From Buxus sempervirens (lineage: Eukaryota; Streptophyta; Magnoliopsida; Buxales; Buxaceae), in the NCBI GenBank assembly GCA_947561395.2, contig OX387185.1, forward strand, positions 23,875,866 through 23,939,865: DNA of 64,000 nucleotides, given 5' to 3'. The position numbers and the translations under genes are program-made. Positions 1-11,807 of this stretch are shown piece by piece. The notes under the pieces were generated by a model that was not told where the DNA came from, did not search any database, and worked only from the letters and a program-made list of their open reading frames with translations. Every line of letters starts with the position of its first letter. The first letter of the stretch is position 1.

Positions 1-62
1 GTTACAAGAAGGAAGCTTCTACTTTTTTGGGCATAGGGAAGAAGGACTTGGGGGATTCTGAC
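1..62 (+). pseudogene. E1 antisense gene (DUF7745-like), exon 1 fragment left of E3
   Basis: The 20 complete codons from position 3 read YKKEASTFLGIGKKDLGDSD. They match the homologous E2 gene on the - strand near 57300. The gene starts left of the window. E3 is inserted after the GAC codon, and the frame resumes at 9583. It runs opposite to E1 gag-pol, as an additional antisense ORF between pol and the 3' LTR. Confidence 0.85.
58..62. repeat. E3 target-site duplication, left copy
   Basis: CTGAC directly precedes the left LTR terminus TGTAACGCC. The same five bases follow the right LTR at 9578-9582. Removing E3 and one copy rejoins the reading frame of the E1 antisense gene. Confidence 0.95.
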
Positions 63-2421
63 TGTAACGCCCCGAACCCGGGTCAGTCCAAACCGGCACC
101 CAACCCGAACCCGGTTCGCTACTGTAACAACCCGAATTTAGTTCAACAACCAAATCCGAGGTGTTACTGGCCCATATCAATTTCAACGTCAATAATATAC
201 CAGACCAAAGAAATCAAAATCCAATCCATATATTAAAACTATCAGAGTTGCGGAAACAAGTATGTGCGGAAGTGTAGATTAAAATCATCAAACAAGCATG
301 AAGCTTGACCATAAATCAATATTATCAAGTCTGGTAGAATGAACTGGTTACTAACTCTCTCTTGCCTCTCTCATACATCAAATCCAATTAATGATAATAA
401 ACCAATTAAAATGCTAAGTCTATAACATCAATCCACCTCAGAAAAGATCTGGATAATAATAATCCTCCAGCGAATACTCGGCTATCTCTCCCTGGAAGTC
501 TAAAAGATCCCCCTCTCGCGTATCAGCTGAAAAAAATGGAATAGAAGTAGGGTGAGATACGAATATCTCAGTAGGTAACACATGCATGATTAAACAGTTA
601 ATATACGGAAAGTAACAGTTCATGCACGATAAAGCAACATCGATAAATCAGGCTCGCATAATCATTTATACTATTCATGAACACAAAACAGTTTGATAAA
701 CAGTTCTAGAAATGATTTTCAACAAGTTTTAATATAAGATCTCAATAGACAAATCAATAGCATAATCCATGCATTGCCAGGATGTACTAAGCAGTCACAT
801 CCAATCAATATCCCAATCACATGCATCCCGCACGTGCACAATAGTAATCATATCAAGTGTTATGTTTTCAGTGTCATTGTAGGACTCACAAAGTTAGATA
901 AACCTTTTGAGATGATTCTCAACCAATTGCTATACCACCGTGCGACTTAGGAGCGATGCTACTAATGATACTCAAGCCCCATGCAGCGCAGCTTAGACAA
1001 GAGCCGTAGTCACCGACTTATTGCACACGTACCCATCAAAGTTGGTATGTACCACCAGCATGCAGCACCAGAATCAATACATGGAGGTGGTTGCTTATCC
1101 ACATGTACAGGGAATCACCAGCGGCTCACCGGGGTGTCCCTCCAGACATAGGACCTTCCCAGACAAACTAACTTGCAAAGGAAGCGCGTCGCATATAGGA
1201 GTAACTCAACCCAAATGACATATCCCTCAGCTATCTAGCTACGACTATGGATCCATAACCAGCTATGCCCACTAGACTCCAAAATTCCCTAAAGTATCAT
1301 ATTTCTATAAGGGTTGGTGCCTAGCGGCATATAATGGTTATATCTGTACATTCACTTCATTATTCAGTCATGCGGATTATGAACTCTCTTTATAATGTCT
1401 TATGATTTATAATGCCATTTAAAAGTGTTTAGATAGTCAAATGGTAGTTAGGTTTTTCCAAAATCACATTTCTCGTTTACCTTCAAAACTTGGCAACTAA
1501 TGTCCTAAATATCTCCCTAATTTGTTTTTCTGTAAAACAGGGATTTAGGTAGTTTATTTTGGTCTTAAAACACCTTAATTAATCATTAAAATTGTCTAAA
1601 AATAGTTTAGAATTGAATTAGGTTCGAAATTATGAAAAATTGGAAATTCTGCTGAGAGCGCCTGGGATCGCTCAGGATCGCTCCGGGCGGTCATCAGTCG
1701 GCGGTAGTGCAAATTCGAGCGCCCACGGTCCGTCGTCCCGCGGTCCACGGCGTCCTCGAGTATTTAACCAGCGCCTAAGATCGCCGATGAGCGCCTCGCA
1801 CAGTCGAGGTCGGCGGTCTCACCAAATCGAACAGAAGCAGTTCTAAATCACGATTTTTCACGTCTAAACTCATTCTAATGTATTTATAACATGCTTAACT
1901 AACTAAATACAACTTTACATATCATAGAAACATGCTTTTGCGATTAAACAGAGATAAATCCGAATTTTAAACCCAAACGGTGTCACCTACCTCTCTACGT
2001 TGATTCCTCCTTCTCTATTATGCACAATAACGAACTCTTGCACTGAAGAATCCTCTGGACGATGAACGCACGCCCAGCCCTTCCTTCTTCTTCTCCTTCT
2101 TCTTCCCTTGGTCGCTTGAACAACTTGTCGCTTGCGGCTCTTCAATACGAGCGACAATACACGTATATGAATTAGGTTATTAAACTAATACTTATACTCA
2201 CTTATCCCATGTGTCTCACCTATACCAAATTCCATACACATGCCCAATCAGAATACATACTTTGATATCTCATGATCGGACGGTCAGATCTGCGTCTACT
2301 TCTGGATCTCCGCTAAGTTGATCACCCCCTACAATAATAAAATGGTTCTATCAATTTATAACTCTGGGTAATATTATTTACTAATTTAATTTATTATTTA
2401 AGGGAAATTCGGGGTTTTACA
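63..2421 (-). repeat. E3 3' LTR (left copy)
   Basis: It is 2,359 bp and ends in TG...CA on both strands. On the element strand it opens TGTAAAACCCCG and closes CCGGGTTCGGGGCGTTACA. It holds a CpG-rich module at about 1655-1830 and a block at about 935-1270 that is strongly conserved in the LTRs of E4 and E5. The short open frame at 1021-1218 lies in that block and is not considered coding. Confidence 0.95.
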
Positions 2422-2433
2422 TCCTCCCCTCCT
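2422..2433 (-). other. E3 polypurine tract
   Basis: AGGAGGGGAGGA on the - strand lies directly upstream of the 3' LTR, where plus-strand synthesis is primed. The gag-pol stop codon TAA overlaps its upstream edge. Confidence 0.9.
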
Positions 2434-5400
2434 TAAAGAAAATTTCGTCCTCGAAATTTACCTTGCGGTTCTGGAAATAAGTTGGGATACTTCCTCTGCA
2501 TTTCTGATTCCAATTCCCAAGTAGCTTCCTCAGTCGTGTGATTTTGCCAAAGTACTTTCACCAGTGGTATCACTTTAGTACGAAGAACCTGTTCCTTCCG
2601 GTCCAAAATCTCAACTGGATGCTCCTCGTAAGTCAAGTCCCCTCGCACTACTATCGGCTCATGCTGAATGATATGAGTAGGGTCATGCACGTACTTCCTC
2701 AACATCGAAACATGGAATACGTCATGAACTCCTTCCAGTTGTGTAGGTAAAGCCAATCTGTATGCTAATGGTCCCACTGTACCCTTAATCTCAAACGGAC
2801 CTATATATCTTGGAGCCAATTTGCCTTTCTTTCCAAATCTCTTGATTCCACGAGATGGTGATATCTTCAGAAACACCCAATCACCAACTTCAAAATGCAA
2901 ATCTCTTCTTCTGGTATCTGCATAACTCTTCTGACGACTCTGGGCTGTAAGCATGTTTCGCCTAATCTGATTCACCTTCTCAATGCTATCTTGTACAATC
3001 TGGGGCCCAATGAGTTGTCTTTCACCAACTTCTACCCAGCACACTGGGGATCTACACGGTCTGCCATAAAGTGCCTCGAATGGTGCCATCTGAATACTCG
3101 CCTGATAGCTGTTATTATAGGCAAACTCCACCAATGGTAGGTGCTGATTCCAACTGCCTCCCCAATCCATAACACAGCATCTCAACATGTCTTCCAAAGT
3201 CTGAATGGTACGCTCAGACTGACCATCTGTCTGAGGATGATAACTAGTGCTGAAATTAAGCTTAGTCCCCAAAGCTGCCTGAAATGCAAGCCAAAAACGT
3301 GCTGTGAATCGTGCATCTCTGTCAGACACTATAGAAACTGGCACTCCATGAAGTCTCACTATCTCCTTGACATATAACTCAGCTAAAGACTTCAACGGCT
3401 GCGAAGTGCTCATAGGCAGGAAATGTGCGGACTTAGTCAGTCTATCCACTACAACCCAAATAGCATCTTCCTTCTTTACTGTCAGTGGTAATCCAGATAC
3501 AAAATCAATAGTTACATGCTCCCACTTCCATTCTGGAATAGGAAGTGACTGAAGTAAACCAGGTGGTTTCCGATGCTCGGCCTTCACTTGCTGGCATATC
3601 AAACACTTTGCCACATACTCTGCAATCTCTCTCTTCATTCCTGACCACCAATAGATTTCCTTTAAGTTCTTATACATTTTCGTACTTCCTGGGTGAACTG
3701 CATACTTCGATCTATGACCCTCTGTCAATATTTTCTCCTTAATTTCTTCATTAGCTGGAACGCAAATACGACCTCTATATCTCAATAGCCCATCTCTATC
3801 TGCAAAATCTACAGCTCCCTCAGATCCTCTACTCATCATCTCCCTAGTCTGGATCAACTGTGGGTCAATCAACTGTTTCTCCCGAATCAACTGAACCAAA
3901 TCTGGTTCAATCTGAACACGAGCAACTCGAATTACTCCATCCTGTGGCATGCTAAACTCTCCCTGCCAATCTCTGACTGAATCAATTAATCTACACTGGC
4001 TCATCATGGAAACTGCTAAAGTAGCTATTTGACCTTCAACTGAACTTTTTCTACTCAAAGCATCCGCCACTACATTTGCCTTACCAAGGTGGTATTGCAA
4101 AGTAAACTTGAAGTCCTTTAGCAAATCCGTCCACCTTCGCTGCCTCATATTCAAGTCTTTCTATGAAAACAGATATCTCAAGCTCTTATGATCAGAAAAG
4201 ATCTCAAACTCTACTCCATAAAGGTAATGCCTCCATAGCTTCAATGCAAAGACTATGGCTGCAAGCTCCAAATCGTGGGTAGGGTAGTTCTTCTCATGCG
4301 GCCTCAACAATCTCGAAGCATACGCTATAACTCTACCTTGCTGCATCAGTACACACCCCAAGCCTATCCTAGAAGCATCACAATACACTGCAAATGCCTC
4401 ATCCATGGATGGCACAATCAAAACTGGTGCAGTAGTCAATCTCTGCTTCAGTTCCTGGAAACTCTGCTCACATTTCTCATCCCATTGGAATTTCACTGCC
4501 TTCTTGGTTAGATTAGACAAGGGTGCAGCTATACGTGAAAATCCAGCGATGAATCTCCTGTAGTAACCTGCCATACCAAGGAAACTCCTGACCTCTGTCA
4601 CTGTAGTAAGCCTCGGCCATTCTGCCACTGCCTTTACCTTCTCAGGGTCCACAGATATACCCTCTCCTGAGATAATATGACCTAAGAAGGAAATTTGCCT
4701 TAGCCAAAACTGACATTTACTAAATTTCCCATACAACCCGTGGTCTCTCAAAGTGCACAATACTAACTTCAAATGCCCTTCATGTGCTTCTCGGGTCTTA
4801 GAATATACTAGGATGTCATCAATGAACACCACTACAAAACTGTCCAAGTATGCATGAAAAATTCTGTTCATGAGGTCCATGAAAACAGCTGGGGCATTGG
4901 TCAACCCAAAAGGCATAACCAAGAACTCATAATGCCCATAGCGTGTACGAAAAGCTGTCTTCTCTATGTCCTCCTCTGCTACTCTCACCTGATGATATCC
5001 TGACCTCAAGTCTATCTTTGAGAACCATGATGCTCCTCCTAACTGGTCAAATAGGTCATCAATCCTAGGCAACGGATACTTGTTCTTCACTGTAACTTCA
5101 TTCAGTTGCCTATAATCAATACACATCCTCATGCTTCCATCCTTCTTCTGGACAAATAGAACTGGAGCGCCCCACGGAGACATACTGGGTCTAATGAAAC
5201 CTTTTTCCTGGAGCTCATCCAACTGTTTCTTAAGTTCCTCCTGTTCTGGTTTCGCAAGCCTATAGGGTGGTTTCGAAACTAGAGCCGTACCAGGCATCAA
5301 CTGTATCCTGAACTCTACTCCTCGAGCAGGTGGTAATCCAGGTAAATCCTCTGGAAACACATCCGCAAACTCCTGTACAACAGGTACATCGGAGATGACA

Positions 5401-7094
5401 AGGGTGTCACTCCTAAGCTCCTCTGCTATCACAGATGCTACCAGACCAATCCGAGACTTCAACCCCTCACATTTGAAACAATGAGTGGCTTGATCTGGTC
5501 CTCTAACTATCACTGTACCCGCATAACAATCCAACGTCACATGGTGTCTACATAGCCAATCCATCCCCAATATCACATCAAAACCTCCAATGTCTAAAGC
5601 AATCAAGTCACCAGACAACTCCAATCTACCCAATCTAATCATACAGTCTCTATACATATGCTCCACTCGAGTAGACTCTCCCAAAGGTGTGTGCACAGAC
5701 AAAACAGTATCCAATTCAGTGGGTGACAAATCAATCTGTTGTGCACAAGCAGGCGATATAAAAGAATGGGAAGCACCAGAATCAAACAAAACACATGCTG
5801 ATCTACCACAGATGAAGAGAATACCTCCAATCAACTCAGGTGCCTCGGGATCACCCTCAATATCCTCCACACGATCGAGCTCACGCTCCTCATGTGCATC
5901 CACTGCATATACCCTCGCTGGCTGCTGCTGAGCAGGTACTGTCTGCCTCTGGCCTCCTCTCTGAATTGGTCCTCGGCCCTGGGGCTTCTGCCCAACCGGT
6001 GCTCTCTGAGCTGGTTGCTGGAACTGTGGCCTCTGCGGAAAAGCAGGCGCGGTCTCTGGCGATGGTAATGCCGGTCGTGGCACAGCTAACGGCTGATAAC
6101 TAGTAGGAAACCGACAATCCGTGATCCTGTGACCCGGCCTACCACATCGGTAGCAGGTGCCTGGCACTGCAACACACGGTCCAGGTACATGGTATCTGCC
6201 GCAACTGACACATGCCTTCGGAACTGCTCTATACTGTCCTCCTGCAGGCTCTGCCCTAGTCCAGTCTCTGGATCTCTTGTTCCCACTAAGGAAACCTCTC
6301 TGATCTGCCGGCCTCATAGACGGCCTAGCTCTGCTCTGGCTCGCTCTAGCCTCCAAGTCACTCTCAGCTCTAGTGGCTCTACGTATCACGTCATTCAGTT
6401 CGGTGCACAAGAGTACTGTCAGCATACTCCTAATCTCAGGCTTCAGACCCCGCTCAAAATGTGAAGTCAGCCTCCTCTCATCCTGTGTCATATGAGGTGC
6501 AAATCGGGACAAGGCTGCAAATCTAGCCTCGTACTGAGCCATTGTCTGGCCTCCCTGAGTAATCTCCATAAATTCCCGCTCCTTCTTGAGCCGAACTTCC
6601 TCAGAAAAATACTGGTCATAGAAGACCTCTCGGAATCTGTCCCAAGTCATGTACGTAGCCTGTGGATCCTGCCTCTTCCTGGCTGTCCACCAGTGCACTG
6701 CCTCTCCCTCAAACAAGAATGCTGCCAAACGCACTCTCCGGTCCATAGGGCATCCCATAGCCTCAAAAATCCACTTGACTCGCATCAGCCATCTCTCAGC
6801 CTCCATAGGATCTGGTCGTCCACTGAAGATAGGTGGATCCAATTTCCTGAATTGCTCAAGATCCTTGGCCGTATGTATGGCCTGCTCATGTATAGGCTCC
6901 TCTCCGTGACCATTGCCACCATTCCCGCCATTGCCATGCTGGCTCAATCTCTCCTCTCTCTCCTTGGCAAGAAGCTCTGCCAATGTGCCAACAACAGTCC
7001 ATATATCACCCCCGGGAGGTGGTGGAGGTAATGGAACATCCTGCGGCTCCTCCTCAATAGGATCAACTCTAGCACGTCTTCCCCTACCAGCCAT
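2433..7094 (-). pseudogene. E3 gag-pol polyprotein with chromodomain, one in-frame stop
   Basis: This is the gag-pol polyprotein of a chromovirus. The ATG at 7092-7094 directly follows a TTTTGCAG acceptor-like sequence, and E5 starts at the same place. Approximate residues: gag about 80-215, zinc knuckle [14 protein letters not shown] near 315, protease DSGA near 431, RT catalytic FIDD near 755, RNase H YCDAS near 905, integrase HHCC 1135-1165, integrase acidic residues near 1197, 1256 and 1290, and chromodomain about 1485-1535. The frame is open throughout except a TAG at 4161-4163, between RNase H and integrase, where E5 has CAG. That cuts off integrase and chromodomain. It ends in a TAA overlapping the polypurine tract. 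Confidence 0.93.
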
Positions 7095-7202
7095 CTGCAA
7101 AATACAATTTCACTTGTTAGAATCCAATAATTCTAGGGGTTCTATCTAGCGTACTCACAATCCCATTCCCCTAAAGCTGGCTAGTCTAAGGTTAGGACCA
7201 TT

Positions 7203-7214
7203 GCTCTGATACCA
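7203..7214 (-). other. E3 primer-binding site (initiator-Met tRNA type)
   Basis: On the - strand it reads TGGTATCAGAGC, complementary to the 3' end of plant initiator methionine tRNA. It lies four bases inside the 5' LTR, the usual place for priming minus-strand DNA synthesis. Confidence 0.93.
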
Positions 7215-7218
7215 TCTC

Positions 7219-9577
7219 TGTAACGCCCCGAACCCGGGTCAGTCCAAACCGGCACCCAACCCGAACCCGGTTCGCTACTGTAACAACCCGAATTTAGTTC
7301 AACAACCAAATCCGAGGTGTTACTGGCCCATATCAATTTCAACGTCAATAACATACCAGACCAAAGAAATCAAAATCCAATCCATATATTAAAACTATCA
7401 GAGTTGCGGAAACAAGTATGTGCGAAAGTGTAGATTAAAATCATCAAACAAGCATGAAGCTTGACCATAAATCAATATTATCAAGTCTGGTAGAATGAAC
7501 TGGTTACTAACTCTCTCTTGCCTCTCTCATACATCAAATCCAATTAATGATAATAAACCAATTAAAATGCTAAGTCTATAACATCAATCCACCTCAGAAA
7601 AGATCTGGATAATAATAATCCTCCAGCGAATACTCGGCTATCTCTCCCTGGAAGTCTAAAAGATCCCCCTCTCGCGTATCAGCTGAAAAAAATGGAATAG
7701 AAGTAGGGTGAGATACGAATATCTCAGTAGGTAACACATGCATGATTAAACAGTTAATATACGGAAAGTAACAGTTCATGCACGATAAAGCAACATCGAT
7801 AAATCAGGCTCGCATAATCATTTATACTATTCATGAACACAAAACAGTTTGATAAACAGTTCTAGAAATGATTTTCAACAAGTTTTAATATAAGATCTCA
7901 ATAGACAAATCAATAGCATAATCCATGCATTGCCAGGATGTACTAAGCAGTCACATCCAATCAATATCCCAATCACATGCATCCCGCACGTGCACAATAG
8001 TAATCATATCAAGTGTTATGTTTTCAGTGTCATTGTAGGACTCACAAAGTTAGATAAACCTTTTGAGATGATTCTCAACCAATTGCTATACCACCGTGCG
8101 ACTTAGGAGCGATGCTACTAATGATACTCAAGCCCCATGCAGCGCAGCTTAGACAAGAGCCGTAGTCACCGACTTATTGCACACGTACCCATCAAAGTTG
8201 GTATGTACCACCAGCATGCAGCACCAGAATCAATACATGGAGGTGGTTGCTTATCCACATGTACAGGGAATCACCAGCGGCTCACCGGGGTATCCCTCCA
8301 GACATAGGACCTTCCCAGACAAACTAACTTGCAAAGGAAGCGCGTCGCATATAGGAGTAACTCAACCCAAATGACATATCCCTCAGCTATCTAGCTACGA
8401 CTATGGATCCATAACCAGCTATGCCCACTAGACTCCAAAATTCCCTAAAGTATCATATTTCTATAAGGGTTGGTGCCTAGCGGCATATAATGGTTATATC
8501 TGTACATTCACTTCATTATTCAGTCATGCGGATTATGAACTCTCTTTATAATGTCTTATGATTTATAATGCCATTTAAAAGTGTTTAGATAGTCAAATGG
8601 TAGTTAGGCTTTTCCAAAATCACATTTCTCGTTTACCTTCAAAACTTGGCAACTAATGTCCTAAATATCTCCCTAATTTGTTTTTCTGTAAAACAGGGAT
8701 TTAGGTAGTTTATTTTGGTCTTAAAACACCTTAATTAATCATTAAAATTGTCTAAAAATAGTTTAGAATTGAATTAGGTTCGAAATTATGAAAAATTGGA
8801 AATTCTGCTGAGAGCGCCTGGGATCGCTCAGGATCGCTCCGGGCGGTCATCAGTCGGCGGTAGTGCAAATTCGAGCGCCCACGGTCCGTCGTCCCGCGGT
8901 CCACGGCGTCCTCGAGTATTTAACCAGCGCCTAAGATCGCCGATGAGCGCCTCGCACAGTCGAGGTCGGCGGTCTCACCAAATCGAACAGAAGCAGTTCT
9001 AAATCACGATTTTTCACGTCTAAACTCATTCTAATGTATTTATAACATGCTTAGCTAACTAAATACAACTTTACATATCATAGAAACATGCTTTTGCGAT
9101 TAAACAGAGATAAATCCGAATTTTAAACCCAAACGGTGTCACCTACCTCTCTACGCTGATTCCTCCTTCTCTATTATGCACAATAACGAACTCTTGCACT
9201 GAAGAATCCTCTGGACGATGAACGCACGCCCAGCCCTTCCTTCTTCTTCTCCTTCTTCTTCCCTTGGTCGCTTGAACAACTCGTCGCTTGCGGCTCTTCA
9301 ATACGAGCGACAATACACGTATATGAATTAGGTTATTAAACTAATACTTATACTCACTTATCCCATGTGTCTCACCTATACCAAATTCCATACACATGCC
9401 CAATCAGAATACATACCTTGATATCTCATGATCGGACGGTCAGATCTGCGTCTACTTTTGGATCTCTGCTAAGTTGATCACCCCCTACAATAATAAAATG
9501 GTTCTATCAATTTATAACTCTAGGTAATATTATTTACTAATTTAATTTATTATTTAAGGGAAATTCGGGGTTTTACA
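7219..9577 (-). repeat. E3 5' LTR (right copy)
   Basis: It is 2,359 bp, the same length as the left copy, with at least 11 transition differences and no indel seen. It drives transcription toward lower coordinates. A GAG|GTAGGT sequence near 9147, conserved in E5, could be a splice donor. No convincing TATA box was located. The shared LTR core lies at about 8090-8430. Confidence 0.95.
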
Positions 9578-9582
9578 CTGAC
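9578..9582. repeat. E3 target-site duplication, right copy
   Basis: CTGAC follows the right LTR terminus ...GGGGTTTTACA and matches 58-62 exactly. Confidence 0.95.
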
Positions 9583-10862
9583 ACCCTTTTGACCCTATCT
9601 AAGGCCTTTTTGACTGAGAAGCTTTTGAGGGGAGAAGATAAGGAGGCCCGATTCAATGCGTTGACCCTGATAGTGGTCAACCAGTTGCTTTTCCCACGGG
9701 AGGATGACGAAGTGGACTTGGCCTTGATTTCCGTGATATGCCAGGTTAGGGAGCGGGAGAGGTTGGCCCCTATGATTTTAGCTGGGATATATCAGGCCTT
9801 AACCGACTGCTACAATAGGAAGTCGAAACGCTTCCTAGCATGTGCCCAGATCCTGCAGGTAAAAAAGTTTTTTTTTTCTTTTTTTTTCTTGCTTTTTTGC
9901 TTTCTTTTTGCCTTTTTTGCTTCCTTTTTTTTTTATTTTTTTATTTTTATACAATGTGTTGACACATCTCTATTCCTTTGCAGCTTTTGCTCCTTGATCA
10001 TTTGAGCCAGATTGAAGAGATCAATCGACACTTCTTCCCGAGTCTGAAAGTCCCTCTCTTGATGAGCAACAGGGGGTGCCCTGATATTCCAGGGGGCAAA
10101 CAGGGCTGGTTCACTTTCTTGGGCTCACTTCAGGAGGACCAGGTGAGATGGCCTGGCACTTATCAGCCCAATGCAGCGACAGTGATTAGCTTCCGTGATC
10201 GCAACTTTCTGATCCTAGCGGGCCTGAAGCATGCAGTGCTTTATCTTCCTCTGCGGGTCCTTCGTCAGTTCCGTGCGACCCAGGGGATTATCATCCCAAG
10301 TGCATATGAGGATCGTCTTGGGCCCCTTTCTATGAAGCTGAATGCCTGGTTGATGAAGGAGTGGTCCTACGTCCGCTTTATGCATGGTCCAGTCTTCTCA
10401 GAAGCCCATGTGAAGGATTATCTCTTCTGGATCAAGGAACAGATACAGACTCAGGCCCCAGTACCCGAAGATCCTCCTGTAGTCTTGGCTCCCACCTATG
10501 AGGACATTCTAGAGTCTGAGCGGGCTTCTCATAAGCGGCTTCAGCATATATGGGTACGGGAGGCCCAGGAGCTCAGGATACAGGGCGCTTATCTGGAGAG
10601 GCAGCTTGAGGAGCAGGTCTCACACTGTATTGCCGTGGAAGAGAAGCTGGAGGAGCAGAGGCAGGCCCGTTGCTTCGAGGTCCGTATGATCCGGCAGAAG
10701 TACCAGGATACTTTGGCCAGCCTTAGGAGTATGCGGATCAAGCAGGCCCTTTCAGATGAGGTCATTTCCTTCTTGAGTGATCCCGCTGCAGAGGGGGCTT
10801 CAGGAGTCATTGCAGCTCAGGCAGCTCGGATTCGGGAGCTTGAGGAGCGGCTAGGAGATTAG
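9583..10862 (+). pseudogene. E1 antisense gene (DUF7745-like), remainder with one intron, split by E3
   Basis: Exon 9583-9858 ends TGCAG|GTAAAA. A T-rich intron follows and ends TTTGCAG at 9983. Exon 9984-10862 continues in phase to a TAG. No stop occurs apart from the E3 insertion. The protein resembles the plant DUF7745 family, which commonly sits in Tat-type elements; its function is unknown. The N-terminal part is globular. The C-terminal third, from about 10490 to 10850, is rich in E, Q, R and A with heptad-like spacing (ESERASHKRLQ, LERQLEEQ, RIRELEERLGD), so a coiled coil is likely. The E2 copy confirms exon structure and frame. The family name is from recognition and was not searched. 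Confidence 0.78.
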
Positions 10863-11807
10863 CTTTATTTCCTGCACATTTTTCATACCTTTGTACAAAA
10901 TTGAACTCCAATAGTGGAAATACAAAGGATTTAATTCAAAATAAAGTTTTTATATTATTGGCCTCAGAATGCTCAGATGCTTGTAAAAACAAAGGTTTTA
11001 TGAAAAGTATTTGATTTCTCATCACTGGCCAAAGTATAATTTTTCCTTTTTATATTCTTTTTTGTATATTTTTTTTTTTTGAAATTTGGTCCATGCACTT
11101 AATCACCTATAATTAAAGGAATTAGAACCAGGTAAAATAATGAAAAGGGTAGTCCACAAAATACTGAGGGATCAGAACCGTCCATCTTAGGACCTTTAGA
11201 GTCATTCCCAACTGCCAAAACTGCCCCATTCTGCTCATGCCAACTTTGCTTGAAGCTCGGATCCCCATGATCAACTCAACCTCTGATTTTCTTTCATTTT
11301 TCTTATTTTTTTTTCTTTTTGCCTTTTCGCCAATATTGCCCCTAGCGCCAGTTACGGTTTTCACTAGGGCCGGCTTCTGAATTCCGTCATCACCCATCTT
11401 ACTCTGATATTTAAATGAACAAGCTAAGAACACCGAGGGCTTAAAAATAGGACGAAATAAAGGCTAGGCTCAGTTTATGAAAGAAAGGGTATTAAAGGCC
11501 CAAAAATTTTCAAGTGTGGAAATAGGTCAACCGGACTTACAGTCATGATGAATTTAACCCTTTTCCCCCAAATTGCATTTTTTGCATTTTTTCACACTTG
11601 GCTTTCATTTGCCATTTCCATTGCTTTTCCTCTCTTTTTCTTTTTCTTTCCTCACTTTTGCCCCAATTGATTTTGCCCCGATTTGACTGTAAATCCGGTT
11701 TAGGTTGATCAAAGAAACGAACCGGCTCAACTTGGCTAGACTAGGGATTAAAATTTTTGAAGGAAATAAAGAAGAATGGCCTCGGATCATTTCCTAGAAA
11801 TATTCAT
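10863..11807. other. Spacer between convergent antisense gene and pol of E1, no gene seen
   Basis: About 945 bp separate the stop of the antisense gene (+) from the stop of pol (-). The sequence is AT-rich with T-runs and no supported ORF. Parts match the equivalent E2 spacer at 36226-37167, for example the stretch around 11440-11560. Both transcripts must end here, so it probably holds two 3' UTRs; no clear terminator was identified. Confidence 0.6.

Larger units (their letters stand above)
63..9577 (-). mobile_element. E3: Tekay/Del-type chromovirus, complete, inserted in the E1 antisense gene
   Basis: The element is bounded by two 2,359-bp LTRs and a perfect 5-bp TSD, CTGAC (58-62 and 9578-9582). 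Orientation is -: PBS beside the right LTR, polypurine tract beside the left LTR. It has one long gag-pol frame with zinc knuckle, aspartic protease, RT, RNase H, integrase and C-terminal chromodomain, broken by one stop. The chromodomain, initiator-Met PBS and long LTRs fit the Tekay (Del) clade. At least 11 differences were counted between its LTRs, all transitions, so it is recent. Confidence 0.95.

Noticed and set aside
438..623. 61-codon ORF repeated at 7594-7779 and, as 66 codons, at 42579 and 49716
   Set aside because: It lies in LTR U5 sequence and is repeated only because the LTRs are repeated. No start context or family was recognised.
1021..1218. Small ORF recurring in all E3 and E5 LTRs, with related frames in E4
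   Set aside because: It lies antisense in the conserved LTR core. E4 has frame-changing indels there, so conservation is at nucleotide level and not protein level.
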